From Hyphomicrobiales bacterium (GTDB lineage Bacteria; Pseudomonadota; Alphaproteobacteria; Rhizobiales; Rhizobiaceae), in assembly GCA_900471525.1 (NCBI GenBank), contig UCEZ01000029.1, positions 1 to 64,000 of the forward strand: DNA of 64,000 nucleotides, written 5' to 3'. Below, piece after piece: positions 13,077 through 23,148 of this stretch (positions are counted from its first letter, which is position 1; each line of letters opens with the position of its first letter). A model generated the notes under the pieces. The model ran no database searches. It worked only from the letters and a program-made list of their open reading frames with translations, and was not told the DNA's origin. The translations under genes were made by a program, and so were the position numbers.

Positions 13077-13955
13077 TCACTGCAGCGGAATGACGTCGAC
13101 GGCCTGTTCGGTCTTGTGCGATCCGTAACTTTTCAAAACACCGATGACCGGCGCCACGTCGCTATAGTCGCGGCCGTGGCCGACGACGATATGATCCAAT
13201 CCTGCAAAAATATTGTTGGTCGGATCGAGTTCCAGCCAGCCGGAGGTGGTTCCGCACCAGAAACGCACCCAGGCGTGCATGGCATCGGCGCCTTCAAGGC
13301 GTTCCTTGCCCGGCGGCGGAATGGTTCGAAGGAAACCGCTGACATAGCCGGCGGGAATGCCGAGGCTGCGCAGAGCGGTGATCATCACATGGGTGAAATC
13401 CTGACAGACGCCGCGCCTGAGCTTGAAAGCCTCACGCGGTGTCGTGTCGACGGTGGTGGCTTTCGGATCGTAGACGAAATCGTGGTGGATTTGCGCGCAA
13501 ATGGCCGTGGCGATCTGGCGGATGGTCATGTCCGGCTTGGCGATGCCGCGGGCATAGGAGGCGATCGCCGTGTCGTCGGGAAGGCGCGGGCTTGCGCCGA
13601 GGAAATGATGCGGCGAATTGGCGTCGAGCGACCAGACATTGGCAATCTCGGCGGGAAAACCGGCAAGATCCGATGAAAAATCGGCAGTCAGCGCCTGGGG
13701 TTCGAGCTGGACGCGCGCCTGCATGCGAATCACCAGTTTCTCGTGCTGTTTGCGAAACAGGATCGATGTCGAGGGATTGGCGAAGAAATCGACGCTGTCG
13801 CTGCGCTCCTCCGGCGTCGGTGCGCAGGTGACGGTGCCGGCGACCAACCGCTGGCGGTCCGGCAGCGACACGGGAAGCACGCGGACGATATGCCGGCCGC
13901 CGGACACCGGGACTTCGTAGGTGTAGGTGATTCGCAGATTGATGTCGTAGAGCAT
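13077..13955 (-). CDS. Transglutaminase-like cysteine protease-fold protein
   Basis: A 292-residue protein with a beta-rich transglutaminase N-terminal domain (residues 1-120) and a transglutaminase-like core. The catalytic Cys lies in RRGVCQDFTHVMITALRSLG, His in DAMHAWVRFW, and Asp in WLELDPTN, so the triad is complete. It is the last gene of a minus-strand operon with an ATP-grasp/alpha-E protein and a transglutaminase/DUF2126 protein. Comparative genomics has predicted such sets to build or trim peptide tags, the transglutaminase acting as peptidase or acyl-transferase. No substrate is known, and no secretion signal is seen, so it is probably cytosolic. Confidence 0.87.
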   Translation of the reverse strand: MLYDINLRITYTYEVPVSGGRHIVRVLPVSLPDRQRLVAGTVTCAPTPEERSDSVDFFANPSTSILFRKQHEKLVIRMQARVQLEPQALTADFSSDLAGFPAEIANVWSLDANSPHHFLGASPRLPDDTAIASYARGIAKPDMTIRQIATAICAQIHHDFVYDPKATTVDTTPREAFKLRRGVCQDFTHVMITALRSLGIPAGYVSGFLRTIPPPGKERLEGADAMHAWVRFWCGTTSGWLELDPTNNIFAGLDHIVVGHGRDYSDVAPVIGVLKSYGSHKTEQAVDVIPLQ

Positions 13956-13992
13956 GGGCTTCTCAGATCCGGCGCAAGCGATTCGTCATACC

Positions 13993-16407
13993 CTATCCGA
14001 GATAGGTTTGCGCGAGGATGTCGGAGAAGCGGCCGAGTTCCTGTTCCAGATTGTTGTAGACCACGGCATTCATCGCCTCGGGTGTCATGACGGCAAGGCC
14101 GGCGTGGAGTTTCATGGCTTCGCGGTAGAAGGGCGACATCTGGCCGTTGGTGAAGGCGTTCGGCAATTGCTCGACCTCTGTCTTGATCTCGTTCAGCTGG
14201 TAGAGGACCGAGCGCGGGTTGAGCGGGTCGAGCGCCAGAAGGTCGGTGACGGTCAGCGCGGCGGTATTGACGTTGTAGCGGCGGCGGTGGGTCATGACGC
14301 TGTCGCCGATTTCCAAGAGCATGTCATAGGCTCCATCAGGCGCGTCCTCGCCGGACATGTGGCCGAGAAGCCGGGTCATATGCAGGCCGCGTTCGAGATA
14401 GCGGCCGATCGACAGAAAGCGCCAGCCGGTGAAGCGGTACATGTTTTCATGCACAAGACCGGCAAAGCCCGCGAGCTTGCGCAGCAAGATGGTCATCGCA
14501 TGCGTGGCGTCATCGCCAGCCTGGACGGTCGACTGGAATTTGCGTGCGGTCTTGGCGAGATCATTGAGCGCGAGCCAGCCATCGGCGGAGAAGCGGTCGC
14601 GGATGTTGCTAGCGCTGAAAAGGGCGCTGTTGATATTGGCCATCAGGCTGTCGGGGACTGGCTGCTTGGTGTCGATATCGAGCCCCGCCAGATAGTCGGT
14701 AATGTCCTTCAAGAGCGGCATTTCGGTATTGGCCGTTTCTGCAAAGCGACCATGCCAGGCGCGCAGGATGCGCAGCGCGCCTTCAGCCCGCTCGATATAA
14801 CGGCCGAGCCAGAAGAGATTGTCGGCCGCGCGGCTCGGTAGGCTGCCGGGCAGGATGCGGATGAAGCTTTCCTCAGCGGGCAGAAGCGTCATCTGTTCTA
14901 CTGGCTTCTGGCTGACGATCCAGACATCGGCGGCCGAACCACCGGCCTGCATGGCAATGGCGGCGGCATCGGCGCCGGAGCCGATGCGGGCGAAACCGCC
15001 CGGCATGACTTGCCAGCCGTCGCGGGTGCGGGCGACGTAGACACGCAGGCTCATCGGCCGCGGCGTCAGCTTGCCGTTCACCCAGGCGGGCGTGGTTGAG
15101 AGGGTGACGACTTCCTGCCCGACAAGCTTCGGGCCGTCGGTCTGGAGCCAATCGGTAACAGAAACTTTCGCAGTATCGCGCAGCGACGAGCCGAGCACCG
15201 AGCGGCCGTTGTCGTCGAAGAACGGACGGGTGGAGTAGGCGGGGCCGATCACCATCTTCTCGATGTTCTCGGTAACCTGGTCGCGCTCCGGCTGCTGGCC
15301 GCACCACCAGGTGGCGATGCTCGGCAGGACCGGGTCTTCGCCCAGCAGACGGCGGCAGATGGTCGGCATGAAGGCGAGGAAGGCGCGGGTTTCGAGAATG
15401 CCCGAGCCGAGCGAATTGACAATCGAGACCGAGCCGGAGCGCAGCGCCTCGACGATGCCGGGCGTGCCGATATGCGAACTCTGATTGAGCTCCAGCGGAT
15501 CGGCGAAGGCGGCGTCAAGGCGGCGCCAGAGGACGCCGACGGGCTTCAGGCCGGCCACGGTACGCACCATGACGCGGCCATCTATGACGGTCAGGTCTTC
15601 ACCTTCGAGCAGCATGAAGCCGAGATAGCGGGCGATATAGGCGTGTTCGAAATAGGTCTCGTTGGCGACGCCCGGTGTCAGGACGGCGATGCGGTCGTCG
15701 GGATTTTTCTTGCGTGACTGCAGCTCGTCGCGGAAGGCGCCGAAGAAGCCGGCAAGGCGGTGGACATGGGTTTCGGCATAAAGATCGGAGAAGGCGCGGG
15801 TAGTGGCGACGCGGTTTTCGAGTGCGAAACCGGCACCGGAGGGAGCTTCGGTGCGATCCGACAGGACCCACCAGTTGCCGTCCGGTCCGCGGCCGATCTC
15901 GAAGGAACAGAAATGCAGGAAATGACCATCGGCGGGCAGCACGCCGACCATCGGGCGCAGGAATTCCGGATTGGATGCGACCAGCGACGGCGGCAGGAAG
16001 CCTTCGGCGACCAGCCGGTTCGGTCCGTAGATATCGGCGGCGATGTGCTCAAGCAATTCGGCGCGCTGGACGAGGCCCTTGGAGACTGCCTGCCATTCAG
16101 TGTCGTCGATCAGGACCGGCACATGCGATAGCGGCCAGTTACGCTCCGAATTCTCCTTGGTGCCGTAGGCCCGGTAGAACACGCCGGCGTCGCGCAAATA
16201 GCGGTCGGCGCGGGCGAAGCGGTTGGAGAGCTCTGTTTCGTCCATGCGGCCGATAGAGGCGAGAAAATGCTGCCAGACCGGCCGGACGTTGCCCTGCGTG
16301 TCGAGCATTTCATCGGCAATGCCGGGAAGCGCACGATAACCAAAAACCGGATCGCCACCAATCCGGTTTTCACTGCGCATCGCTTCCGCCGTCTGCTTCT
16401 TGGACAT
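13993..16407 (-). CDS. Circularly permuted ATP-grasp protein fused to alpha-E domain
   Basis: This 804-residue protein carries an N-terminal circularly permuted type 2 ATP-grasp domain (about residues 20-480; seen in NFGR-like segments such as DGRVMVRTVAGLKPVGVLWRR and NSLGSGILETRAFLAFMP). A C-terminal all-helical alpha-E (DUF403) domain follows (about 490-800, starting RAADNLFWLGRYIERAEGA). ATP-grasp enzymes of this type are predicted to form amide bonds; alpha-E is its near-constant partner, often as a separate gene. The start ATG is 7 bases after the upstream gene's stop, with GGCAGGAGT as ribosome-binding site inside that gene's end. The fusion keeps both activities in fixed ratio. The biochemical product is unknown. 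Confidence 0.88.
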   Translation of the reverse strand: MSKKQTAEAMRSENRIGGDPVFGYRALPGIADEMLDTQGNVRPVWQHFLASIGRMDETELSNRFARADRYLRDAGVFYRAYGTKENSERNWPLSHVPVLIDDTEWQAVSKGLVQRAELLEHIAADIYGPNRLVAEGFLPPSLVASNPEFLRPMVGVLPADGHFLHFCSFEIGRGPDGNWWVLSDRTEAPSGAGFALENRVATTRAFSDLYAETHVHRLAGFFGAFRDELQSRKKNPDDRIAVLTPGVANETYFEHAYIARYLGFMLLEGEDLTVIDGRVMVRTVAGLKPVGVLWRRLDAAFADPLELNQSSHIGTPGIVEALRSGSVSIVNSLGSGILETRAFLAFMPTICRRLLGEDPVLPSIATWWCGQQPERDQVTENIEKMVIGPAYSTRPFFDDNGRSVLGSSLRDTAKVSVTDWLQTDGPKLVGQEVVTLSTTPAWVNGKLTPRPMSLRVYVARTRDGWQVMPGGFARIGSGADAAAIAMQAGGSAADVWIVSQKPVEQMTLLPAEESFIRILPGSLPSRAADNLFWLGRYIERAEGALRILRAWHGRFAETANTEMPLLKDITDYLAGLDIDTKQPVPDSLMANINSALFSASNIRDRFSADGWLALNDLAKTARKFQSTVQAGDDATHAMTILLRKLAGFAGLVHENMYRFTGWRFLSIGRYLERGLHMTRLLGHMSGEDAPDGAYDMLLEIGDSVMTHRRRYNVNTAALTVTDLLALDPLNPRSVLYQLNEIKTEVEQLPNAFTNGQMSPFYREAMKLHAGLAVMTPEAMNAVVYNNLEQELGRFSDILAQTYLG

Positions 16408-16414
16408 TCAGTCT

Positions 16415-19400
16415 TTACACTCCTGCCGGGCGCCGCAAATCGAGCGTCAGGGGAAAATCTGCTGACGGGGTTTCCGGCACGAGCGCGTAAGCGCCGGCCG
16501 TGTGACCCCAGGGCTCGAAACGTGCCAGTCTGCGGGCTTCCGCTTCGTTGCCGTTCACCGGGAAGGTGTCGTAACTGCGTCCGCCCGGATGGGCAACATG
16601 ATAGATGCAGCCGCCGATCGAACGCTTCGACCATGTATCATAAATGTCGAATGTAAGCGGCGTGTTAACCGGCAATGTCGGGTGCAAACCCGACACCGGC
16701 TGCCATGCCTTGTAGCGTACACCGGCGACGGCGATGCCGTTGAAGCCGGTCTTGGTCAGCGGCAGCGCACGGCCGTTGCAGGCAACGGTGTAGCGTTCGG
16801 GGTTGGCCGTTTCCAGCTTCACCTGCAGCCGCTCGACGGAGCTGTCGACATAACGGGCGGTGCCGCCGGGCGCGCCTTCCTCGCCCATTACGTGCCAGGG
16901 CTCCAGCGCCTGACGGATTTCCAGCTTCGTGCCGAGATACTCGACCTCACCGCAGAAGGGGAAGCGGAATTCGAGCTGCGCCTCGAACCATTCTGGCCGG
17001 AGGTCGAAACCATTGGCGCGGAGATCGCCGAGCACGTCGAGGAAATCCTGCCAGACATGGTGCGGCAGCATGAAGCGGTCATGCAGCGCCGTGCCCCAGC
17101 GGACGAGCTTGCCTTCGGCCGGGTTCTGCCAGAAGCGGGCGATGAGGGCGCGCACCAACAATTGCTGGGCAAGGCTCATGCGCGCATTCGGCGGCATTTC
17201 GAAGCCGCGGAACTCGACGAGGCCGAGCCGCCCGGTCGGGCCGTCCGGCGAAAACAGCTTGTCGATGCAGATTTCGGCACGGTGGGTATTGCCGGTGACA
17301 TCGGTCAAGAGATTGCGGAAGAGGCGATCGACCATCCAGGGCAAAGGCTGCTGGGCCATGCCGGGAAGCGGCACCTGTGCCATGGCGATTTCCAGCTCGT
17401 AGAGGCTATCGTGCCTGGCTTCGTCGATGCGCGGTGCCTGGCTGGTCGGGCCGATGAACATGCCGGAGAAGAGATAGGACAGTGACGGATGGCGTTGCCA
17501 GTGGAGGATCAGGCTCTTCAGGAGGTCCGGCCGGCGCAGGAACGGGCTGTTGTTGGGATTGTTGCCGCCGACCACCACATGGTTGCCGCCGCCGGTGCCA
17601 GTATGGCGGCCGTCGATCATGAACTTGTCGGCGCCAAGACGGGTGAGGCGGGCCTCCTCGTAGATTGCCGTGGTGATCGCCACGCAATCCTGCCAGTTGG
17701 AGGCCGGGTGGATGTTGACCTCGATGACGCCAGGATCAGGCGCCACGCGCATGACGTTGATTCGCTCGTCCTGAGGCGGCGAATAGCCCTCGATATGGAT
17801 CGGCAGGCCGAGATCGGCGGCGGACTTTTCGGCGGCGGCGATCAGGTCGAGATAATCCTCGATGCGCTCGACCGGCGGCATGAAGACGCACAGGCGGCCA
17901 TCGCGCGGTTCGACGCTCATGGCGGTGCGCACGGCGCCGCGGATGTCACCGGCGGAGCCCGCAATATTCTGCTCGTTGCGATCCTGCTGCGGTTCGCTGG
18001 CCTTGCGCGACGCCTGCGCCATCGTTCGTGCCGGCGCGCTGTAGTCGGGCAGCGGGCCGCGCGGGATCGATGGGTCGGCCTGGTGGATATAGGGATATTG
18101 CGATGGCGGAACGTAAGGCAGCGTGCCGAGCGGCATGCGGAAGCCAATCGGGCTGTCGCCGGGGATCAGGAAGATCTTGCCGCGGCGGGTGCGCCAGCGC
18201 TCGCTGACCCATCGGCGTTCGTCGGCCTTGGCGTTCCAGGCCTGTACCGGCAGGATATAGCCGGTCGCGGTCGTCAGGCCGCGCTCGAACACCTTGGCGA
18301 TGCGGGCGCGTTCTTCCGGACTTTCGAGCTTGGAATTGGACGGGTCGACATTTTCCGGCAGACTGCCTTCCTTGATGATCCATTCGGCCGGATCCTCGAA
18401 GGCCGGAATGATCATCTCGGCCTCGATCTCGAGCTCGGCGGCGATGCCGGTGAGAAGCGCTTGCGCCTCCTTTTCGGTGACCTCGGTGTCGTGCCCCTCG
18501 GCGGCGATCAGCTCCGGATTGTGCCAGATCGGCATGCCGTCCTTGCGCCAGTAGAGCGAGAAGGTCCAGCGCGGCAGGCTTTCACCGGGATACCACTTGC
18601 CCTGGCCGTAATGCAGGAAACCGCCGGGAGCGAAACGTTCGCGCAGCCGCCGGATCAGTTCGTCGGCCTTGTCGCGCTTGGTCGGGCCGACGGCGCCGGT
18701 GTTCCATTCCTCGGATTCGAAGTCGTCGATCGACACGAAAGTCGGCTCGCCGCCCATGGTGAGGCGCACGTCGCTGCCGTTCAGCACCTTGTCGACGTGT
18801 TCGCCGAGCGCATTCAGCGCCTGCCAGCTTTCCTCGGAAAACGGCTTGGTGATGCGCGGGTGCTCGGCGACGCGCGATACCTTCATATCGAAGTCGAAGG
18901 TGGTGTTGGCATCGCCATAGAGACCGCCGGAGATCGGCGCGGCATTGCGGTAGTGCGGTGTGGCGGCGAGCGGGATATGGCTTTCGCCGGTCAGAAGGCC
19001 GGAGGTCGGATCGAGGCCGACCCAGCCGGCGCCGGGGATGTAGACTTCGCACCACGCGTGCAGATCGGTGAAATCGACCTCGGTGCCGGACGGGCCGTCG
19101 AGTGCTTTCAGGTCCGGCGCGAGCTGGATCAAATAGCCGGAGACGAAACGGGCGGCGAGACCGAGATTGCGCAGGATCTGGACGAGCAGCCAGCTGGAAT
19201 CACGGCACGAGCCGAGCGCCAGCTGCAGGGTCTCTTCCGGCGTCTGGACGCCGGGCTCCATGCGGATGACATAGTTGACCTTCTGCTGCAGGCGGGCATT
19301 GAGGCCGACGATGAAGTCGATGGTGCGCATGGGCGTCAGGTCGATGCCCTTGATGTAGGCCTCCAGTGCCGGGCTCATCGGCTCGGTCTGCATATAGATC

Positions 19401-19744
19401 TTCAGGTCGTCGCGGATATCTTCGGGATATTCGAACGGGAAAGTCTCGGCCTCCTCCTCGATGAAGAAGTCGAAGGGATTGTAGACTGTCATGTCGGCGA
19501 CGAGATCGACCTCGATTTTAAACTCGGTCACCGGATCGGGGAATACATAGCGCGAGAGGTAGTTGCCGTAGGGATCCTGCTGCAGCGTGACGAAGTGATT
19601 TTCCGGCGTGACCTTGAGCGAGTGGCTGATGACCTTGGTCTTCGAATGGGCCGCCGGCTTCAGCCGGATGATCTGGGGGCCGAGCCGCACCGGCTTGTCG
19701 TATTTGTAATGCGTCAGGTGATAGATGCTTGCTTTGATCGCCAT
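16415..19744 (-). CDS. Transglutaminase / DUF2126 putative amidoligase
   Basis: The 1109-residue first gene of the three-gene operon. Residues about 1-290 are a transglutaminase module with Cys in [20 protein letters not shown], His in [15 protein letters not shown] and Asp in VGLDPTSG. The remaining about 800 residues match DUF2126, classed by comparative genomics as a putative amidoligase; a conserved stretch is [20 protein letters not shown]. The combination suggests a protein that both ligates and cleaves peptide-like bonds. The frame starts cleanly at ATG 19744. No targeting signal is visible. The function has not been shown experimentally to my knowledge. Confidence 0.88.
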   Translation of the reverse strand: MAIKASIYHLTHYKYDKPVRLGPQIIRLKPAAHSKTKVISHSLKVTPENHFVTLQQDPYGNYLSRYVFPDPVTEFKIEVDLVADMTVYNPFDFFIEEEAETFPFEYPEDIRDDLKIYMQTEPMSPALEAYIKGIDLTPMRTIDFIVGLNARLQQKVNYVIRMEPGVQTPEETLQLALGSCRDSSWLLVQILRNLGLAARFVSGYLIQLAPDLKALDGPSGTEVDFTDLHAWCEVYIPGAGWVGLDPTSGLLTGESHIPLAATPHYRNAAPISGGLYGDANTTFDFDMKVSRVAEHPRITKPFSEESWQALNALGEHVDKVLNGSDVRLTMGGEPTFVSIDDFESEEWNTGAVGPTKRDKADELIRRLRERFAPGGFLHYGQGKWYPGESLPRWTFSLYWRKDGMPIWHNPELIAAEGHDTEVTEKEAQALLTGIAAELEIEAEMIIPAFEDPAEWIIKEGSLPENVDPSNSKLESPEERARIAKVFERGLTTATGYILPVQAWNAKADERRWVSERWRTRRGKIFLIPGDSPIGFRMPLGTLPYVPPSQYPYIHQADPSIPRGPLPDYSAPARTMAQASRKASEPQQDRNEQNIAGSAGDIRGAVRTAMSVEPRDGRLCVFMPPVERIEDYLDLIAAAEKSAADLGLPIHIEGYSPPQDERINVMRVAPDPGVIEVNIHPASNWQDCVAITTAIYEEARLTRLGADKFMIDGRHTGTGGGNHVVVGGNNPNNSPFLRRPDLLKSLILHWQRHPSLSYLFSGMFIGPTSQAPRIDEARHDSLYELEIAMAQVPLPGMAQQPLPWMVDRLFRNLLTDVTGNTHRAEICIDKLFSPDGPTGRLGLVEFRGFEMPPNARMSLAQQLLVRALIARFWQNPAEGKLVRWGTALHDRFMLPHHVWQDFLDVLGDLRANGFDLRPEWFEAQLEFRFPFCGEVEYLGTKLEIRQALEPWHVMGEEGAPGGTARYVDSSVERLQVKLETANPERYTVACNGRALPLTKTGFNGIAVAGVRYKAWQPVSGLHPTLPVNTPLTFDIYDTWSKRSIGGCIYHVAHPGGRSYDTFPVNGNEAEARRLARFEPWGHTAGAYALVPETPSADFPLTLDLRRPAGV

Positions 19745-19883
19745 GCGGATTTTTATCCCCTCGATGATGGGTCTATGCCACCATTGAAGAGACTTTGTGC
19801 AATGCGAAGAAAGATTGCAAGGCGGAATTCTTGGCGGGAAGATTCAATTCCCACGGGGAACATGAGCCTGTGCTTTGGAAGCA

Positions 19884-21224
19884 CTACTCCTGCGGCTTGA
19901 TATTCTGGTTGAGGCGGAACAGGTTTTGTGGATCGAGGCGTGCCTTCAGGCGTGCGAGGCGCTGGTATTTTGCAGGTCCATAGGCATCGCGCGCAACGTT
20001 CGAGCCCGTTTCGCCTAGTTCATTGACATAATTTCCAGTGATTGACGGATCGGAAAGAGCGTGGGCGGTTGCGCGGCCCCATGCGATACATCGGTCATCG
20101 TCAGCGATCGTGTCCCAAACCGGCTCCGAAAGCCAGTAGTAGCCTGCGCTTCTTCCCGTGTAGGCCGTTGCGTCGTCCGGTACGTCGCAAATGGCGCCGC
20201 CCAGCTGTATGGCGTAAATCTCGCAGCCCGGTGTCGGCGCGCTGGCAATCGCTTCGACGATGTCCTCGATGGCTCCATCGCTGATATCGGACCAGAAGCC
20301 GCCCTTGGCGTAGTAGCGGCGCGACCAGGCAAAATCCTCATCGTTGCGACTTTGCAGGCTGAGGTAGGGCAGCCGTTCGACGCTGCCGCTGGCGCCGTTG
20401 GCCAGTGCCCCGAACGGTGCCAGAACGGATTGAGCCCGTGCGGCATCCCCGGACCAGACGGCCGTGACGTTCACACCCGATTGTGATGCGGTAAAGGAAG
20501 CAGAAAAATCGCGGGATTGTTCACGAACAAGACCGCGCAGCGCGGAAAGGACCTGCCGGGCGTTTTCCATCGGGTAGTTCCACTGGCCGACCAGGATCCG
20601 GCCGAGCGGATGCAGCTTGAACTTGAAGCGCGTGACGACGCCGAAATTTCCGCCGCCGCCGCGGATGCCCCAGAAGAGTTCCGGATCCGACGTCGCGCTC
20701 ACCCAAATAACGTCGCCGGCGGCTGTGACGATTTCCGCGCCCAACAAGCTGTCGATCGTGAGGCCATACTTCCGGCTTGCCCAGCCCATGCCGCCGCCCA
20801 GCGTCAGGCCGGCGACACCGGTATGCGAAATCACGCCGGCCGGGACGACGTAGCCTTCCGGAACGGTCGCGCGGTCGAGATCGCCGAGCAATGCGCCGCC
20901 GCCGACTTCAACGGTTCGAGCATCGCGGTCGATGGTGATGGAATTGAGCAAGGACATGTCGAGTACGAGCCCATCGTCGCATGTGGACAATCCGGGCAGG
21001 CTGTGACCGCCGCCGCGTACGGCAAGCAAGACGCCGGCCGCCGCCGCGGCGCGCACCGCCTTTCGAACATCCTCGACATCCAGCGGGCGGACGATGGCAA
21101 GAGGCCGCCGATCGGCGACGCCGTTCCAGACCTTGCGATAGCGATCATAGTCCTGATGATCGGGTGTGATCACCGGGCAGCGCAATGCAGCTGCGGAAAG
21201 TTCGTCTAGCAGCGAATTGGACAT
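19884..21224 (-). CDS. FAD-binding oxidoreductase (PCMH/BBE family)
   Basis: A 446-residue flavoprotein of the vanillyl-alcohol-oxidase/berberine-bridge group. The histidine for covalent FAD attachment is in VRGGGHSLPGLSTCDDG. The second motif ISHTGVAGLTLGGGMGW lacks the cysteine of bicovalent members, so a single 8-alpha-histidyl bond is expected. The C-terminal BBE tail is present (YGPAKYQRLARLKARLDPQN). Substrates in this family include sugars, alcohols and alkaloid-like compounds; none can be assigned here. The start is placed at ATG 21224 (MSNSLLDELSAAALRCPVI), because the longer frame adds 12 low-quality residues. Confidence 0.85.
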   Translation of the reverse strand: MSNSLLDELSAAALRCPVITPDHQDYDRYRKVWNGVADRRPLAIVRPLDVEDVRKAVRAAAAAGVLLAVRGGGHSLPGLSTCDDGLVLDMSLLNSITIDRDARTVEVGGGALLGDLDRATVPEGYVVPAGVISHTGVAGLTLGGGMGWASRKYGLTIDSLLGAEIVTAAGDVIWVSATSDPELFWGIRGGGGNFGVVTRFKFKLHPLGRILVGQWNYPMENARQVLSALRGLVREQSRDFSASFTASQSGVNVTAVWSGDAARAQSVLAPFGALANGASGSVERLPYLSLQSRNDEDFAWSRRYYAKGGFWSDISDGAIEDIVEAIASAPTPGCEIYAIQLGGAICDVPDDATAYTGRSAGYYWLSEPVWDTIADDDRCIAWGRATAHALSDPSITGNYVNELGETGSNVARDAYGPAKYQRLARLKARLDPQNLFRLNQNIKPQE

Positions 21225-21313
21225 GCCCTGTGCCCCCGACCCTGAAGGGACATCTACCACATTTCATCTGCTCCAGAAATGACGCCGGTGGTTGAGGCCG
21301 CTTGCGCCATCGC

Positions 21314-21700
21314 TCAGCCCAGCTCCTGGGCGACTTCCCAGACATGGCCCGAAGGATCGGCGAAGGCTGCGGTGCGGCGCCCCCATGGGCGGTCGACCGG
21401 GCCGTTGAGCAGCGTCACGCCCCGGTGGCGCAGTTCGGCACAGACAGCATCGGTGTCATCGACCCTGATCGTGAGCAAGGTGCGGGATCCCGAGCCGGAG
21501 GGTGCCACGGTCGATGGCTCGACCAGTTGCGGCGCCTGCGCGGCATCAAGCAGATTGATCATCACACCGGAGAATTTCAGCACGGACGACACGTCGTCCT
21601 CATAGACGATGTCGGGCGCAAAGACCTTTTGATAGAAAGCCTTCGCCTCGGCGATATCATTGACGAACAGGGTCACGACCTCGATCGCGTCCAAACGCAT
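21314..21700 (-). CDS. VOC-family (glyoxalase-fold) protein
   Basis: A 128-residue single-module VOC protein (MRLDAIEVVTLFVNDIAEAK start; C-terminal FADPSGHVWEVAQELG). The fold binds a divalent metal and includes glyoxalase I, fosfomycin-resistance and ring-cleavage enzymes, as well as non-enzymatic binders. The glutamate of the last strand (HVWE) is typical. The substrate is unknown. It is one of three VOC genes within 3.5 kb. The start is taken at ATG 21700 because the nine preceding residues do not fit the family. Confidence 0.83.
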   Translation of the reverse strand: MRLDAIEVVTLFVNDIAEAKAFYQKVFAPDIVYEDDVSSVLKFSGVMINLLDAAQAPQLVEPSTVAPSGSGSRTLLTIRVDDTDAVCAELRHRGVTLLNGPVDRPWGRRTAAFADPSGHVWEVAQELG

Positions 21701-21795
21701 GGCATTTCCTCCGATACCGGCGGCCACGTCCAGCGCACCACAAAACGCACCGGCAGCGATCTGCCGGTGCGCGGATGTGTTGCATAGTTGGTCGT

Positions 21796-22572
21796 TCAGC
21801 GCTTCATCGACACGAGGTTGAAATAAGCGCCTTGCGGATCGACGGCGTTGATGATCCAGGCGCCGCCGGGCACTTCCATCGGGCCGTTGACGACCTTGCC
21901 GCCCTTCGCCGTCGCCCGCTCGATCGCAGCATCGAGGGCCTCGACGTTGAAGTAGAAGCCCCAGTAGGGCGGGGCGGGGATGGTGGCGGGCTTCGTCATC
22001 ATGCCGCCGATCTGGGCGCCACCGTGCGCGAAGATCTGGTAATCGCCCATCTCTCCCATCGGCATGGTCTCATCCTTCTTCCAGCCGAACATTTCCTGGT
22101 AGAAGGGAAACTCGGTGGCGAGATCGCCGGCCATCAGTTCGTGCCAGCCGATATTGCCATTGGCGTTCTGGGCGATTTCGGGCATTTCGCCTTCGCCATT
22201 GCCCTTGAACAGCGCAAAAACGGCGCCGTGCGGATCGGTGACGATAGCGAAGCGGCCGATGCCCGGAATGTCCTCAGGCTCGCGGTGAACCGTGCCGCCG
22301 AGCTTGGCGAGCTTTTTGGCGGCGGCATCGACGTCATCGACGCCGATATAGCCGAGCCAGGCGGGCGGCGCGTTCATTTTCAGCGCTCCCTCGGGCATTG
22401 TCATCAGGCCGGCGATGCGCGCGTCGCCCGCCTTGAACAGCGTATAATCCATATCGGGCATGCCGGAATCCTCCGACGTCCAGCCGACGACATTGTCGTA
22501 GAATGCCGCTGCTGCCTTGGTATCAGTGGTCATCAGTTCGTACCAGACGAACGCACCGTGTCCCTTGCTCAT
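21796..22572 (-). CDS. Two-module VOC-family protein
   Basis: A 258-residue protein with two glyoxalase-like modules in tandem. Module 1 runs from GAFVWYELMTTDTKAAAAFY to about residue 115. Module 2 starts at NIGWHELMAGDLATEFPFYQ and ends with VDPQGAYFNLVS. The internal repeat (WYELMT/WHELMA, FYDNVVGW/FYQEMFGW) shows duplication. Similar proteins are often annotated as hydroxylase- or PhnB-like VOC proteins without known substrate. The ATG at 22572 is preceded by AGGAGGATAGCA. It lies 44 bases after the DUF1579 gene, probably in one operon. Confidence 0.85.
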   Translation of the reverse strand: MSKGHGAFVWYELMTTDTKAAAAFYDNVVGWTSEDSGMPDMDYTLFKAGDARIAGLMTMPEGALKMNAPPAWLGYIGVDDVDAAAKKLAKLGGTVHREPEDIPGIGRFAIVTDPHGAVFALFKGNGEGEMPEIAQNANGNIGWHELMAGDLATEFPFYQEMFGWKKDETMPMGEMGDYQIFAHGGAQIGGMMTKPATIPAPPYWGFYFNVEALDAAIERATAKGGKVVNGPMEVPGGAWIINAVDPQGAYFNLVSMKR

Positions 22573-22616
22573 TGCTATCCTCCTGTTTGATGTTTTAGCG
22601 TGGCCACCTGGCCTCG

Positions 22617-23105
22617 TCAGACTGTGGAAATACGGTTGTAGTCGCAGGACATGACATGCTTCCAAGTGCCGTCAGCATTCTGGGTGCGGGACGAGAAATT
22701 TCGGGTGTTCTCGTCCTTGATCGTGATGATGTCCTGGTAGCGTGCAGTCCTGCCGGCGTTTTCGAAATCAGGGCCTTCGCAGTCGAGCGTCAACACCTTG
22801 CCGGTGTCGTCGAGCGTGCCTTCATAGACCCAGATATTGGTCATGACGGAGCTGATGAAAGAGCCGACATAACGTTTCCTGGCGGGGTCGTAGCCGAGCG
22901 TCAGGATATTCGTCGCCGTGCTGCCGCCCGGCATGGTGCCGGTCGATTCGGAGACGATCCAGGCGCCGCCGAGGGAGCGGGTTAGCTCTTCCCATGCTGG
23001 CCCGGATGCCTGCTCGCCGGTCCCGGATGGCGGGTCGAACGTCAACCGCCATCTGCCGGTCAGCTGTTCCAGCCACCGGTGTTCTTCAACAAGGTCCGCC
23101 TTCAT
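22617..23105 (-). CDS. DUF1579 family protein
   Basis: A 162-residue protein of the DUF1579 family, a lipocalin-like beta-barrel of unknown function. Typical segments are LEQLTGRWRLTF, PGGSTATNILTLGYDPARKRYVGSF split over two strands, and a terminal KHVMSCDYNRIS. The ATG at 23105 follows GAGGAGACGATGCG. It sits between the DUF899 gene and the two-module VOC gene on the same strand, and this trio recurs in rhizobial-type genomes as a probable operon. No signal peptide is seen. Confidence 0.8.
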   Translation of the reverse strand: MKADLVEEHRWLEQLTGRWRLTFDPPSGTGEQASGPAWEELTRSLGGAWIVSESTGTMPGGSTATNILTLGYDPARKRYVGSFISSVMTNIWVYEGTLDDTGKVLTLDCEGPDFENAGRTARYQDIITIKDENTRNFSSRTQNADGTWKHVMSCDYNRISTV

Positions 23106-23148
23106 CGCATCGTCTCCTCTTCGGCGCGATTCTGCCGGTCAGATGTCG

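Noticed and set aside
17489..19900. Plus-strand open frame of about 800 codons
   Set aside because: Antisense to the transglutaminase/DUF2126 gene, with the composition of a shadow frame and no ribosome-binding site.
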